Shown piece after piece: positions 27,861 to 36,220 of a DNA stretch of 64,000 bases; position 1 is the stretch's first letter; every line of letters begins with the position of its first letter. Both the position numbers and the translations under genes were made by a program. The DNA comes from Planctomycetaceae bacterium (lineage in GTDB: Bacteria; Planctomycetota; Planctomycetia; Planctomycetales; Planctomycetaceae): contig PBOJ01000014.1 in assembly GCA_002724315.1 (NCBI GenBank), forward strand, positions 33,774 through 97,773, written 5' to 3'. Below the pieces are notes generated by a model that was not told the DNA's origin, ran no database searches, and saw only the letters and a list, made by a program, of their open reading frames with translations.

Positions 27861-29108
27861 TCAGAAGACCGAGAACAGCAGCAGCCCGCTGGCTCGGACC
27901 AGCCACTTGCGGTCACTGGGGGTGATCTTGCCGGCGTCCAGGATCTGGCGGCACTTGTTCCTGGTGGTGCTGATCAGCAGTTTCTGGAGATCGGTCAGCC
28001 CTTTCTGCCGTTCTTCCTCGAGCAACAGCGAGGTGATCCGGTGCAGGGCCCGGGGTTCGTCGAGTCCCGACTGGACCGCATCGGTCCAGGCGGGATCGGC
28101 TCGTCCCTCGACGACTTCCACCAGTACGGCCAGGACGAGGTTTGAGATGCGGGTCAACTTGGGGTAGTCGACCTTCTCGGGCGTGTCCCGCGTCGAGTGG
28201 TAGTCGGGGTGTTCGCCAGTGGAGAAGAACAGGAAAGGCACCTTGCGGTCGCGAAACGGACCGTAGTCACTGCGAGTTCCCACCAGGTCGATCCCCAGCC
28301 GGGCCACTTCCAGCCCCCTGGGAGTTCCCACGCGGTCGAGGACGGTCCGGAGAACCGGAGCGTGTTCGCTGCCCAGGCAGAAGACCGTTGGCAGGGGCAG
28401 GTTGCCCAGTGAACGTCCGACCATGTCGGCGGTGATGAACAGCCTGACGTGTTCCAGCGGCCAGGGAGGGTTGGCCGCAAACCACCGTGACCCCCACAGG
28501 AGCCGCTCTTCCAGGTCGAAGCCGACGAAGGCAACAGAACGTGCCGGAGGTGTCTTGCGAGCGGCCAGTTGGCGGGCGATTTCGAGCATCAGCGCCACGC
28601 CGCTGGCGTTGTCGTCGGCCCCGGGGTAGACCGCGTTCTTGCGGACACCGAGGTGGTCGTAGTGGGCGCTGAGAATCACGATCTCGTCGGACGTTTGTCC
28701 GGGCAGCATTGCTCCGACGTTCCGACCGGCTGTCAGCGGCTTGCCCGACTTGTCCTTTCGCCCGGGAAGTGGCTGGAAGTAGCTGTCACCAAAGAGCGGC
28801 TTGAGCTTCAGGCGTTGGAAGTGATCACGGAGATAGTTGGCCGATTGCCGGGCCGCTTCTCCGGACCGACCACGACGCGCCGGATCGGCCAGCCACTCGA
28901 CATGACGCTTCACGTCTGTGGCCACGATCGGTGCCGGAGGTGACGGTGCAGCCGGTTTCTCTTCGGCCGTTGACGGACCGGACAGGGCGACCAGGACCAT
29001 CAGCAGGCGGCCGAAACCGCCGGGAGTTGTCGCGAGCGTCAGGATCTGCGAATCGTCACAAACTCCGCCGCATCCGGTGTTGTTTTCGTGCCGGTCTGGC
29101 TGGTGCAT
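27861..29108 (-). CDS. Secreted M28-family zinc peptidase
   Basis: 415 residues from the ATG at 29108, with an N-terminal hydrophobic stretch (RLLMVLVALSG) as export signal. The M28 aminopeptidase-like core has H149/D151 in LSAHYDHLG, D165-D166 in PGADDNASGV, E200-E201 in FVGFDLEERLLWG, D228 in ITADMVGR, and a late His in DYHSTRDTPEKVDY. These are the two-zinc ligands and the catalytic Glu. It should cleave N-terminal residues from peptides, extracellularly or in the periplasm. An upstream extension in frame to 29378 is unlikely to be translated. Confidence 0.85.
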   Translation of the reverse strand: MHQPDRHENNTGCGGVCDDSQILTLATTPGGFGRLLMVLVALSGPSTAEEKPAAPSPPAPIVATDVKRHVEWLADPARRGRSGEAARQSANYLRDHFQRLKLKPLFGDSYFQPLPGRKDKSGKPLTAGRNVGAMLPGQTSDEIVILSAHYDHLGVRKNAVYPGADDNASGVALMLEIARQLAARKTPPARSVAFVGFDLEERLLWGSRWFAANPPWPLEHVRLFITADMVGRSLGNLPLPTVFCLGSEHAPVLRTVLDRVGTPRGLEVARLGIDLVGTRSDYGPFRDRKVPFLFFSTGEHPDYHSTRDTPEKVDYPKLTRISNLVLAVLVEVVEGRADPAWTDAVQSGLDEPRALHRITSLLLEEERQKGLTDLQKLLISTTRNKCRQILDAGKITPSDRKWLVRASGLLLFSVF

Positions 29109-29154
29109 CACATCCGTCTCCCTGGGCCGCGGCAGGGTAGCTTGACGCGTTTCA

Positions 29155-29176
29155 GCCAACAACCCCCGCTGTTGGC
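29155..29176. repeat. 7-bp inverted repeat between divergent secreted-protein genes
   Basis: GCCAACA (29155-29161) and TGTTGGC (29170-29176) are perfect complements with an 8-nt loop, midway between the peptidase and small secreted protein starts. Could be an operator shared by the two genes; no promoter was convincing. Confidence 0.3.
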
Positions 29177-29296
29177 CGGGGGGTGCGGTTTGGCCGATTG
29201 TGACGAAGTTTCCTGTTGTAGCGGTCGTCAGGGTGTCGATAGACCAACGGAACACCCGCGTGGCGCGCGGACCTGCATGACTTGGAGAACGAGACA

Positions 29297-29602
29297 ATGC
29301 GTCGAGGATCGATTCTGACCGCCGTCCTGGTGGCCACCGTCGTAGCCTGGTCTGCTTCGGTGAGTTCGACGCCGGCACAGGCCGCCGGACAGGGGCAGCC
29401 GACCGACTGGAACCGGTTCTACTACTACCCCTATGTCTACTATCCCCACAACTTCAAGCGGCCCCAGGGGAGTTTCAACCACCTCTATTACCGGTATTCG
29501 CCAACCTGGCGGATCCCCGTGATGCGACAGGGTTGGCACAACTTCTACCAGAAGAAGCGGCCGTATCACCGTGGGCATCACTTCATCCTGGATGTCTTCT
29601 AG
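29297..29602 (+). CDS. Small secreted Tyr/His-rich planctomycete protein
   Basis: 101 residues: a signal peptide with cleavage near AQAAG, then a mature part of about 70 residues unusually rich in Tyr, His and Phe (DWNRFYYYPYVYYPHNFKRP, RYSPTWRIPVM, HRGHHFILDVF). I recognise this pattern from small planctomycete proteins, some annotated loosely as calmodulin-binding, without proven role. ATG at 29297 follows GGAG at 29284-29287. The aromatic-His composition suggests a wall or surface structural role; that is inference. Confidence 0.75.
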   Translation: MRRGSILTAVLVATVVAWSASVSSTPAQAAGQGQPTDWNRFYYYPYVYYPHNFKRPQGSFNHLYYRYSPTWRIPVMRQGWHNFYQKKRPYHRGHHFILDVF

Positions 29603-29681
29603 GCCGTTTCGGGAGATTTTCGGGAAACCCGTTTACTTTCCCGCGTGGGTTCGATTGAGTCCATGCGGGGCCGGAGCGTCG

Positions 29682-29713
29682 CCAGACCCGTCCATTCATG
29701 TGGATGGGTCTGG
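29682..29713. terminator. Bidirectional stem-loop between convergent genes
   Basis: CCAGACCCGTCCA and TGGATGGGTCTGG form a 13-bp stem with one G-T pair and a short loop, midway between the small secreted protein (plus) and the methyltransferase (minus). There is no U-run on either strand, so efficiency is uncertain. Confidence 0.5.
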
Positions 29714-29736
29714 TGCGTTAAAGCGGTTGTGGAGGC

Positions 29737-31575
29737 TCACGTGCAGGCGAACACGTCGTCGCGGGCAGATCCGCTGAGCCCGTAGATCGACATCACGCAC
29801 TCGTCGATTCGACTTTCGAGCGTCTCGACGGTCGGCCCCGATCCCCGCAATTCCAGCAACCTCGCCACGTCCTCGACAATCGACCTGTAGGCGGCCCGCT
29901 GGCCGGAGTCGTCCAGGTCGGGCCAGATGATCGGGAGATCACGGAGCGACCCGACTTTGACCTGGGGAAACGAGGCCTGGGCCGACTCGCGGACCGAGGT
30001 CGTGTAGAGGAAGCGGATCAGTCGCGAGTTGAGCAGTCCCACCACGTAGCCGACGTCGTACCCGTTGTCCGGATCGAACAGTGCCAACAGCGAATTGCGG
30101 AAGTACTCGGTTCCCCGCTTGGGACCGACAATCGGATGGCGGGCCGTCTGCCGGATCACGAATCGGGCCCGGCGGTAGGTTTTCAGTGGACGAATCGTGA
30201 AGTATTCGCCGTCGTCGGCGCAGTAATCCAGCTTCAGCGTCTTGGCCGGCGGATCACATCGCCAACGATGCACCTGCTTGCCTTCGAGTAACCCGACACC
30301 TGTATCGGTTTCGGTCGACGTGTCGGCCAGGGGGCTCACCAGCCGGTTCGCACAGTTTCCAGTGTGAACACCCGGATCCCCGACCAGTCGTCCCAGGCTG
30401 TCGCCTCGGCCGCGGAGTTCGGTGACCCAGCCGGGAGTGACCGTGTCGGTCCACTTGGCTGTCCCGGTGTCGTCGCGGCGGGCGATCAGTGTCACCACCG
30501 GTGCCACTGCCTCTCCCTCGAACACGTCCTCCCCGTGGTCCCTGACGTCGTGCACGGACATCTCGCGGGTCACGGCCGATCTGAGTTCGTCGTAACTTTC
30601 CAGGTGAGTGATCTGGGTGGGTAGCACGAGTGCGAGTGAATGGCCGGCGAGTTCCAGGCTTCGGCGGACGAACATCCCGTGCAGTGTGTCCCAGGCGTCA
30701 CCGCCCCAGCGGGCGAGGTACTTCTGTTTGAGATCGGGGTCGATGGCCAGTGCCTGGCGACCCGAAAACGATCCGAATGGCGGGTTGCCGATGACGAGTT
30801 CGAAACGGTCGACATCGTCGTCAGGAAATGGGCAATCAAGCAGCGCGTCGGCCGTGACCAGGTGATCCACGAGTTCTCTCGGCGGTGAGCCGGGCAACTC
30901 GGCAGCTTGCCAGACCGCGTGACGGGCGAGGTGGACCGACAGTGGGTCGAGATCGATTCCGAACAGGCAATGGGTGATCACCCGCCTGCGAATTTTCGGG
31001 TCCGGAGTGCCGTTTTGTTCAATTCGTTGCCAGATCCAGCGGGCCGCGGCGACCAGGAAGCGGCCGTCACCGCAGGCCGGATCCAGGACGGTGACGCGGT
31101 CCAGGTCCCGCGGGGCGTTGTTCCATGGAGCCAGCGCGCGGTCAACCAGGCTCTCGACCAACTTCGTCGGCGTGAAGTAGACACCTCGGGCCCGTCGAGT
31201 GGTCGGCGATGAGACCAGGACCATCGGGGGATCGGTGGCATCAACCGCGATCTCGTGCCCGACTCCGGTCGCCTCCCGGACCTCCCACTCCAGCAGGCTC
31301 TGGGCCACGTCGGCCGGATCGGTCTCCGTGAACCACTCACCGAGACTCTCGAACAGTTCGATCGGAAGGCGCGTGGCCGGGTCGGATCCGGGAGCTTCCA
31401 GGCCCGGGTGACGGGCACCGAGCAGTGCAACGACGATGGCCTGCCGCATGGTCTCGGCCACCTTGTCGACCGCCACGCCGCGGGCCAGGATCCACTGGGC
31501 GACCCGTGCCAGTGTCTCCTCGAGATTCGACACCGATCGGGACTTGGTGGATTCGGGAGTGCCGGCGAGACTCAT
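29737..31575 (-). CDS. Orphan N6-adenine DNA methyltransferase (Eco57I/TaqI-like)
   Basis: 612 residues from the ATG at 31575. Motif X-like GVYFTPTKLVESLVDRAL, motif I LDPACGDGRFLVAAARW (near 164) and motif IV VIGNPPFGSFSG (near 262) place it in the gamma class of N6-adenine methyltransferases. The C-terminal part has a YFRNSLLALFD, LNSRLIRFLY and SFPQVKVGSLRDLPI arrangement resembling the TaqI-like target-recognition domain. The first 140 residues show no nuclease D-ExK motif, so it is not a type IIG enzyme by eye, and no restriction gene is adjacent. Likely a solitary methyltransferase with regulatory or protective role. Confidence 0.8.
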   Translation of the reverse strand: MSLAGTPESTKSRSVSNLEETLARVAQWILARGVAVDKVAETMRQAIVVALLGARHPGLEAPGSDPATRLPIELFESLGEWFTETDPADVAQSLLEWEVREATGVGHEIAVDATDPPMVLVSSPTTRRARGVYFTPTKLVESLVDRALAPWNNAPRDLDRVTVLDPACGDGRFLVAAARWIWQRIEQNGTPDPKIRRRVITHCLFGIDLDPLSVHLARHAVWQAAELPGSPPRELVDHLVTADALLDCPFPDDDVDRFELVIGNPPFGSFSGRQALAIDPDLKQKYLARWGGDAWDTLHGMFVRRSLELAGHSLALVLPTQITHLESYDELRSAVTREMSVHDVRDHGEDVFEGEAVAPVVTLIARRDDTGTAKWTDTVTPGWVTELRGRGDSLGRLVGDPGVHTGNCANRLVSPLADTSTETDTGVGLLEGKQVHRWRCDPPAKTLKLDYCADDGEYFTIRPLKTYRRARFVIRQTARHPIVGPKRGTEYFRNSLLALFDPDNGYDVGYVVGLLNSRLIRFLYTTSVRESAQASFPQVKVGSLRDLPIIWPDLDDSGQRAAYRSIVEDVARLLELRGSGPTVETLESRIDECVMSIYGLSGSARDDVFACT

Positions 31576-31706
31576 CCGGAAGGGCGTCCGTCGGGGGCGG
31601 CAAGGGGTGACAGTGTAGCACGGATTCCCGTGGTCGGCCGAATGTGGTAGATGAGGCATCAGTGTCGGCAAAGCGGGACCGGGTCGCCGACACGGATGGG
31701 ACTCCC

Positions 31707-32462
31707 ATGGAAAAGACCGAGGCGATGGTGATCCGCGTCGCGGATTTCAGCGAGACCAGTCGTGTGGTCACGCTGTTTTCGCGGGAATTCGGCAAGATCG
31801 CGGCTCTGGCCAAGGGGGGACGGCGGCTGAAGGGTCCCTTCGAGGCTGCTCTTGACCTGCTTGCGACGTGTCAGATAGTGTTCCTCCGCAAATCGTCTGC
31901 CACCCTCGATCTTCTCACCGAAGCCAAGCTGATTTCCCGATTCCGGCCCCCCGGCCGCAATCTCCACAGCCTCTATTCCGGCTATTACGTCGCCGAATTG
32001 CTGTCAGGATTGACCGAAGACTACGACCCTCACCCGGTGTTGTATGACCAGGCCACTCTCGCATTGCAGCGGCTCGCCGAGGACGGTGATGTCCGCCCGG
32101 TGCTGCTCAGGTTCGAGATGGTGTTGTTGCGTGAGATCGGGCAGATGCCCGTCGTCGATCGCTGTGTGTCGTGCGATGTCCCCGTGAATTCCGATTCCCC
32201 AACCGATCCCCAATCGCAGCCTCAGTTCGCCTTTTGGGTCTCATCCGGAGGCCTGATCTGTTCGCACTGCCAGAGACCGGAGTACGGTTCCCCCATGATC
32301 ACTGCTGAGACGGCCGCGTTGTTGTCTCGGCTGGCTGAACCGGACGTCGAGATCTCCGAATTGCCGATGGAACGGTATTCGGAGTTGCGGCGAGTGGTGA
32401 CGCCGGCGATCTGCCATGTCCTGGAACGTCGCCCCAAGATGTTCCGTTTCCTTCCCCTCTGA
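31707..32462 (+). CDS. recO: DNA repair protein RecO
   Basis: 251 residues from ATG at 31707. An N-terminal OB fold (MVIRVADFSETSRVVTLFSREFGKIAALAKGGR, taken piecewise) is typical of RecO, followed by an alpha-helical domain (YSGYYVAELLSGL) and a zinc module with C153-x-x-C156 and C185-S-H-C188. RecO loads RecA on SSB-coated gaps with RecR. It is divergent from the methyltransferase and begins a plus-strand run with the outer-membrane lipoprotein genes. Confidence 0.9.
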   Translation: MEKTEAMVIRVADFSETSRVVTLFSREFGKIAALAKGGRRLKGPFEAALDLLATCQIVFLRKSSATLDLLTEAKLISRFRPPGRNLHSLYSGYYVAELLSGLTEDYDPHPVLYDQATLALQRLAEDGDVRPVLLRFEMVLLREIGQMPVVDRCVSCDVPVNSDSPTDPQSQPQFAFWVSSGGLICSHCQRPEYGSPMITAETAALLSRLAEPDVEISELPMERYSELRRVVTPAICHVLERRPKMFRFLPL

Positions 32463-32520
32463 GCCCGATCCATCTCCACCGGCCGCTCCGCAACGGCCTT
32501 TCAGTTCGTCAGGGATGACC

Positions 32521-34086
32521 ATGAAACCCAACGTCGGCCATGTTGCGGCCCTGCTCACGGCCTGCCTGCTGGGCAGCTCTGCGGGCTGCCAATCGATCCA
32601 GGTCGGTGGCCTTGACATGCTCACATCTCCGTTGAGCAAGTCGTTTTCGGCAATCAAGGATGCCGCAACGGTCAACACCGACCAGCATCCTGACCTGGGC
32701 CAAGGACCCTCCGCCGGCGAACGTCTGCGACTGGAACGGGCCCGGAACCTGGCCGAGACCGGTCGACACGCCGAAGCCGAGGCGTTGTTGGTCGACTTGA
32801 AGGGTCAGGGTCCGGCGAGGTTCTTGGATTTCTCCAAGCGGAGCCGAAAGACGTTCCTCAAGAAGCTCGACAAGGACCGCCGGATCGGCGATGACCTCAA
32901 TCCCAACCTCGTCGATCCCCGTGCCGCATTTCGGGAAGACACCCTGTTCCTGTTGGCCGAGAGCCAGTTTCATCTCAAGAAATTCTCGAATGCCGACGAC
33001 TCCTACACCGAGTTGCTCACCGACTTTCCCTCGACCCGGCACATCGATCGTGCCAGCCAGAGACTTTTCGAGATCGGTCGTTATTGGCTCGACTCCCAGA
33101 ACTTCAAGGCCGCTTCCGAGATCCGACCGGCCAATGCCATTGTTCCGCCCGGACGATCTGAACCGGGCATGACCGGTTACTGGTTCACCAGGCTGCCGTT
33201 GATTCCGAACATGACCGACGGCACGCGGCCCCTCTTCGACACCGGTGGTCGTGCCCTGAGAACACTCAAGACGATCTGGCTCAATGATCCGACTGGCCAC
33301 TTGGCCGATGACGCGCTGATGCTGGCCGCTGCCACATACCTGGAGCGAGGCGACACCCGTGAAGCCGATAGGATTCTGACCAATCTCCGCAAGCTCTACC
33401 CCGACAGCCCGTACCTGGAACCGGCCTTCCTGCTCGGATCCCATGTCCGGTTGATGGGCTATCAGGGTTCGGCCTACGACGAGACGCCTCTGGATGAGGC
33501 CGCGCAATTGAAGCGGAGTACGCTGGGCCTGTTCCCCGACATCAAGGAAAAGCAGCGGCTGCAGTCGGAGCTGGATTCCATCGAGGCTTCCCGGGCTGAA
33601 CGGGAATGGCAGCGGGTCGAATTCTACAGGAAGAAGAACCTGCCCAAGGCCATGGCCGTTCACCTGAACCGCATCCTGGCCCGTTTCGCCGGCACGGTTC
33701 ACGAGGAGCGGGCCCGGCGGATGTTGTTGGAACTGGGCCCCGATTTTGCCAATGGCCGCTGGATGATGAGTGAAGTCCAGGCCGCTGGCAATCCGTCGCC
33801 CGTCATCCCGGATGCTGCCGACGAACCACCGCCCGGTGACATCGTCGAAGAGCTTCCGCCGCGTCCGGCCCCCGAAAAGCTGGATTCCGACGGGCCGCCC
33901 ACCACGTCCATCGCACCGAGCGAACCCACACCACTCACACCGTCTGATTCCCCGGCCTCCGAGCCGTCATGGCAGCCGACACCACAACCGACACGACAAC
34001 CGACACGACAACCGACACGACAACCGACACGACAACCGATTCCACAGCCGATTCCGCAGCCGAGCACCCGTCAAATTCCCGACTGA
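32521..34086 (+). CDS. BamD-like outer-membrane lipoprotein with repeat tail
   Basis: 521 residues. Lipobox LGSSAGC places the mature N-terminus at C23. The central part has tetratricopeptide-like helix pairs as in BamD/YfiO: LAETGRHAEAEALLVDL, FLLAESQFHLKKFSNADDSY, FPSTRHIDRASQRLFEIGRYW, then a second set at LTNLRKLYPDSPYLEPAFLLG. Planctomycete members of this group are annotated as outer-membrane assembly lipoproteins. The final 90 residues are Pro-rich and end in a QPTR repeat encoded by 12-bp DNA repeats. ATG at 32521 (AGGGA 6 nt before) is preferred to 32515. Confidence 0.78.
   Translation: MKPNVGHVAALLTACLLGSSAGCQSIQVGGLDMLTSPLSKSFSAIKDAATVNTDQHPDLGQGPSAGERLRLERARNLAETGRHAEAEALLVDLKGQGPARFLDFSKRSRKTFLKKLDKDRRIGDDLNPNLVDPRAAFREDTLFLLAESQFHLKKFSNADDSYTELLTDFPSTRHIDRASQRLFEIGRYWLDSQNFKAASEIRPANAIVPPGRSEPGMTGYWFTRLPLIPNMTDGTRPLFDTGGRALRTLKTIWLNDPTGHLADDALMLAAATYLERGDTREADRILTNLRKLYPDSPYLEPAFLLGSHVRLMGYQGSAYDETPLDEAAQLKRSTLGLFPDIKEKQRLQSELDSIEASRAEREWQRVEFYRKKNLPKAMAVHLNRILARFAGTVHEERARRMLLELGPDFANGRWMMSEVQAAGNPSPVIPDAADEPPPGDIVEELPPRPAPEKLDSDGPPTTSIAPSEPTPLTPSDSPASEPSWQPTPQPTRQPTRQPTRQPTRQPIPQPIPQPSTRQIPD
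33973..34068 (+). repeat. Eight 12-bp tandem units (CAACCGACACGA and variants)
   Basis: Units start at 33973, 33985, 33997, 34009, 34021, 34033, 34045 and 34057. Units 2-5 (33985-34032) are identical; the flanking ones differ at one to five bases. Each unit encodes Gln-Pro-Thr-Arg, so slippage changes length in whole codons and keeps the frame. Confidence 0.95.
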
Positions 34087-34148
34087 GCCTGGATTGCAGG
34101 CCGGACAGAGGTGGTGTTCTGGTGACAGGCCGTGAGCGACAGGCCCTC

Positions 34149-34727
34149 ATGTTCTCTTCTCCGTCCCGCCGGCTTCGAATCCACAGGACACGGTCTCGTT
34201 GGATCGTCCGTTCGGTTCCGGGCCTGGCGGTCCTGGCCGCAGCTGTGATCATCGCCGGCAGTGGTTGTGGGTACCTGATCGGTCCTCAGCATCGAGAGCA
34301 GGTCCGCTCGATTGCGGTACCGGTGTTTGCCTGCAGTGACGATCGGCCCGGTCTGGGCCTGAGATTGACCGAGGCGGTGCACAAGGAAATCCAGCGACGG
34401 CTGCCCTACCGGGTCGTTCCCGGCGGGTCGGCCGATTCGAGACTGATCGGTCGCGTGCTGGGTGCTTACAAGGACGTCATCGGTGAGACCCGCAACGATG
34501 ATCCTCGGACGTTGCAGTTGCAGCTGGCCGTTGAGGTGACCTGGACGGACATGAGAACCCAGAAAGTCCTGGCCCAGCGGGTGGTGGCCGACGACAGTCC
34601 GGCGGTGACGTTGATGACCGACTCGAGTTTTTCTCCCGAAACGGGGCAATCGATGGCGACCGCTTCCCAGCAGGTCATCGACCGGATGGCCCGTCAGATC
34701 GTCGACTTGCTCGAAGCCCCCTGGTAG
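34149..34727 (+). CDS. lptE: LptE-like LPS-assembly lipoprotein
   Basis: 192 residues. Signal with lipobox IIAGSGC (C40 by the ATG at 34149) then GYLIGPQHREQVRSIAVPVF, a GLGLRLTEAVHKEIQRRLPYRVV helix and LGAYKDVIGETRN, a pattern typical of LptE, which plugs LptD in the outer membrane. Length matches the family (about 170-200). Start at 34149 is chosen; the frame continues upstream over the 12-bp repeats of the preceding gene, which would give a Thr/Asp repeat unlikely to be real. With LpxB at 52.2 kb this indicates LPS. Confidence 0.75.
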   Translation: MFSSPSRRLRIHRTRSRWIVRSVPGLAVLAAAVIIAGSGCGYLIGPQHREQVRSIAVPVFACSDDRPGLGLRLTEAVHKEIQRRLPYRVVPGGSADSRLIGRVLGAYKDVIGETRNDDPRTLQLQLAVEVTWTDMRTQKVLAQRVVADDSPAVTLMTDSSFSPETGQSMATASQQVIDRMARQIVDLLEAPW

Positions 34728-34746
34728 AGACCTGCGGATCCGTCCG

Positions 34747-36201
34747 GTGACCTCGCCTCCCAACATTCTCTGGTATTGCACCGACCAGCAGCGGTTCGAC
34801 ACCATCGCCGCACTGGGCAACCCTCACGTCCATACGCCGACGATCGATTCCCTGGTGGCCGACGGCACGGCGATGACCTGTTGCTACTGCCAGAGTCCGA
34901 TCTGCACGCCGAGCCGTGCCAGCTTCCTGACCGGGCTCTATCCGAGCCGTGCCCGCAACTGCCGCAACGGGAACGAGAATTACCCGGGGCACCCCAAGCT
35001 GGTCTCCAGGCGTTTGTCCGAGGCGGGTTACGATTGCGGGCTGATCGGCAAGTTCCACCTCCAGAGTGCCGGTCTCCGGACCGAACCGCGACTTGAAGAG
35101 GACGGCTACCGCTACTGGAAGTTCAGCCACGCTCCGCGAGATGACTGGCCCCAGGGCCACGACTATGCCGAGTGGGTCCGCGGGCAGGGCGGGGATCTCG
35201 ATGAACTTCGTGTTCGCGATGACCGGGTGCCTCCCGAACTGCACCAGACAACCTGGGCAACCGAGCGGGCGATCGAGTTCATCACCCAGGAACGGTCCGA
35301 ACCGTGGATGCTCAGCGTGAACGTCTACGACCCTCACCCGCCCTTCATTCCGCCGCGGGTCTACGCCGACCGGTTCGACCCCGAACAGATGCCCGGGCCG
35401 CATTTTCGTGACAGCGACCTCGCCGCCCAGGCCGCCCTGGCCGAGGTCGATTTTCAGACGCTGGCGGCCGATCCCGACACGTTCGATGGACGTCGTATCC
35501 AGGCGCTGTACTACGCCATGATTGCCCAGGTCGACGAACAGTTGGCCCGGCTGCTGGACAGCCTGGACGGGACCGGCCAGCGTGACAACACCCTGGTCAT
35601 CTTCACCAGCGACCACGGCGAATCGTTGGGTGACCACGGCTTGCTCTACAAGGGTTGCCGGTTCTACGAGGGCCTGGTGCGGGTGCCGCTGATCTTTCGC
35701 TGGCCCGGCCGCGTGCAGGCGGGAGTGCGAAGCGACGCCCTGGTTGAACTGCTCGACAAGTCGGCCACCATCGTCGATGTCGCCGGCGCCGACGGACTCG
35801 AACAGATGCAGGGCGTCAGTCTCTGGCCGTTGCTGACCGGGGAGGTGTCTCCCGAGTACCACCGGGATTTTGTTCGCAGCGAGTACTACGACGCGCTGGA
35901 TCCGGCTTTCATCGGAACCGGCTCTCCGGACACGCCCAGGTCCGACGACTCACCCGGTGATGTTGACCAGTCGCCGGGGACCTACGGCACGATGTTTCGC
36001 GACGGTCGTCACAAGCTGTCCGTCTACCACGGCCATGACATCGGCGAGTTGTACGATCTCGAGGCCGACCCGTGGGAGTTCGAGAATCTCTGGGACGATC
36101 CCGGCGCCGCCGACATCAAGCTGCGGTTGTTGAAGGCCAGTTTCGACGCATCGATCCGGTACGGCGTCGATGTTGGCACCCGGCGGATCGCGCCAATGTG
36201 A
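34747..36201 (+). CDS. Type I sulfatase
   Basis: 484 residues. Starts NILWYCTDQQRFD (metal Asp13) and has the sulfatase signature C53-T-P-S-R57, where Cys is oxidised to formylglycine, followed by SFLTGLYPSR. Second metal site: FTSDHGESLGDHGLLYKG. It should hydrolyse sulfate esters or phosphonate-like relatives; the substrate is unknown. No signal peptide is visible, unlike most planctomycete sulfatases, so it may act in the cytoplasm or in an internal compartment. Starts with GTG 19 bp after lptE and so is probably in the same transcript. The FGE-like protein at 16.7 kb probably cannot mature it. Confidence 0.9.
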   Translation: MTSPPNILWYCTDQQRFDTIAALGNPHVHTPTIDSLVADGTAMTCCYCQSPICTPSRASFLTGLYPSRARNCRNGNENYPGHPKLVSRRLSEAGYDCGLIGKFHLQSAGLRTEPRLEEDGYRYWKFSHAPRDDWPQGHDYAEWVRGQGGDLDELRVRDDRVPPELHQTTWATERAIEFITQERSEPWMLSVNVYDPHPPFIPPRVYADRFDPEQMPGPHFRDSDLAAQAALAEVDFQTLAADPDTFDGRRIQALYYAMIAQVDEQLARLLDSLDGTGQRDNTLVIFTSDHGESLGDHGLLYKGCRFYEGLVRVPLIFRWPGRVQAGVRSDALVELLDKSATIVDVAGADGLEQMQGVSLWPLLTGEVSPEYHRDFVRSEYYDALDPAFIGTGSPDTPRSDDSPGDVDQSPGTYGTMFRDGRHKLSVYHGHDIGELYDLEADPWEFENLWDDPGAADIKLRLLKASFDASIRYGVDVGTRRIAPM

Positions 36202-36220
36202 TGGGCCGCCGCCGGTTGGC

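Noticed and set aside
33973..34068. CRISPR-like array
   Set aside because: Twelve-bp contiguous coding repeats without spacers.
33969..34148. Upstream extension of LptE with Thr/Asp repeats
   Set aside because: It is the 12-bp repeat of the preceding gene read in another frame; the lipobox signal begins after the ATG at 34149.
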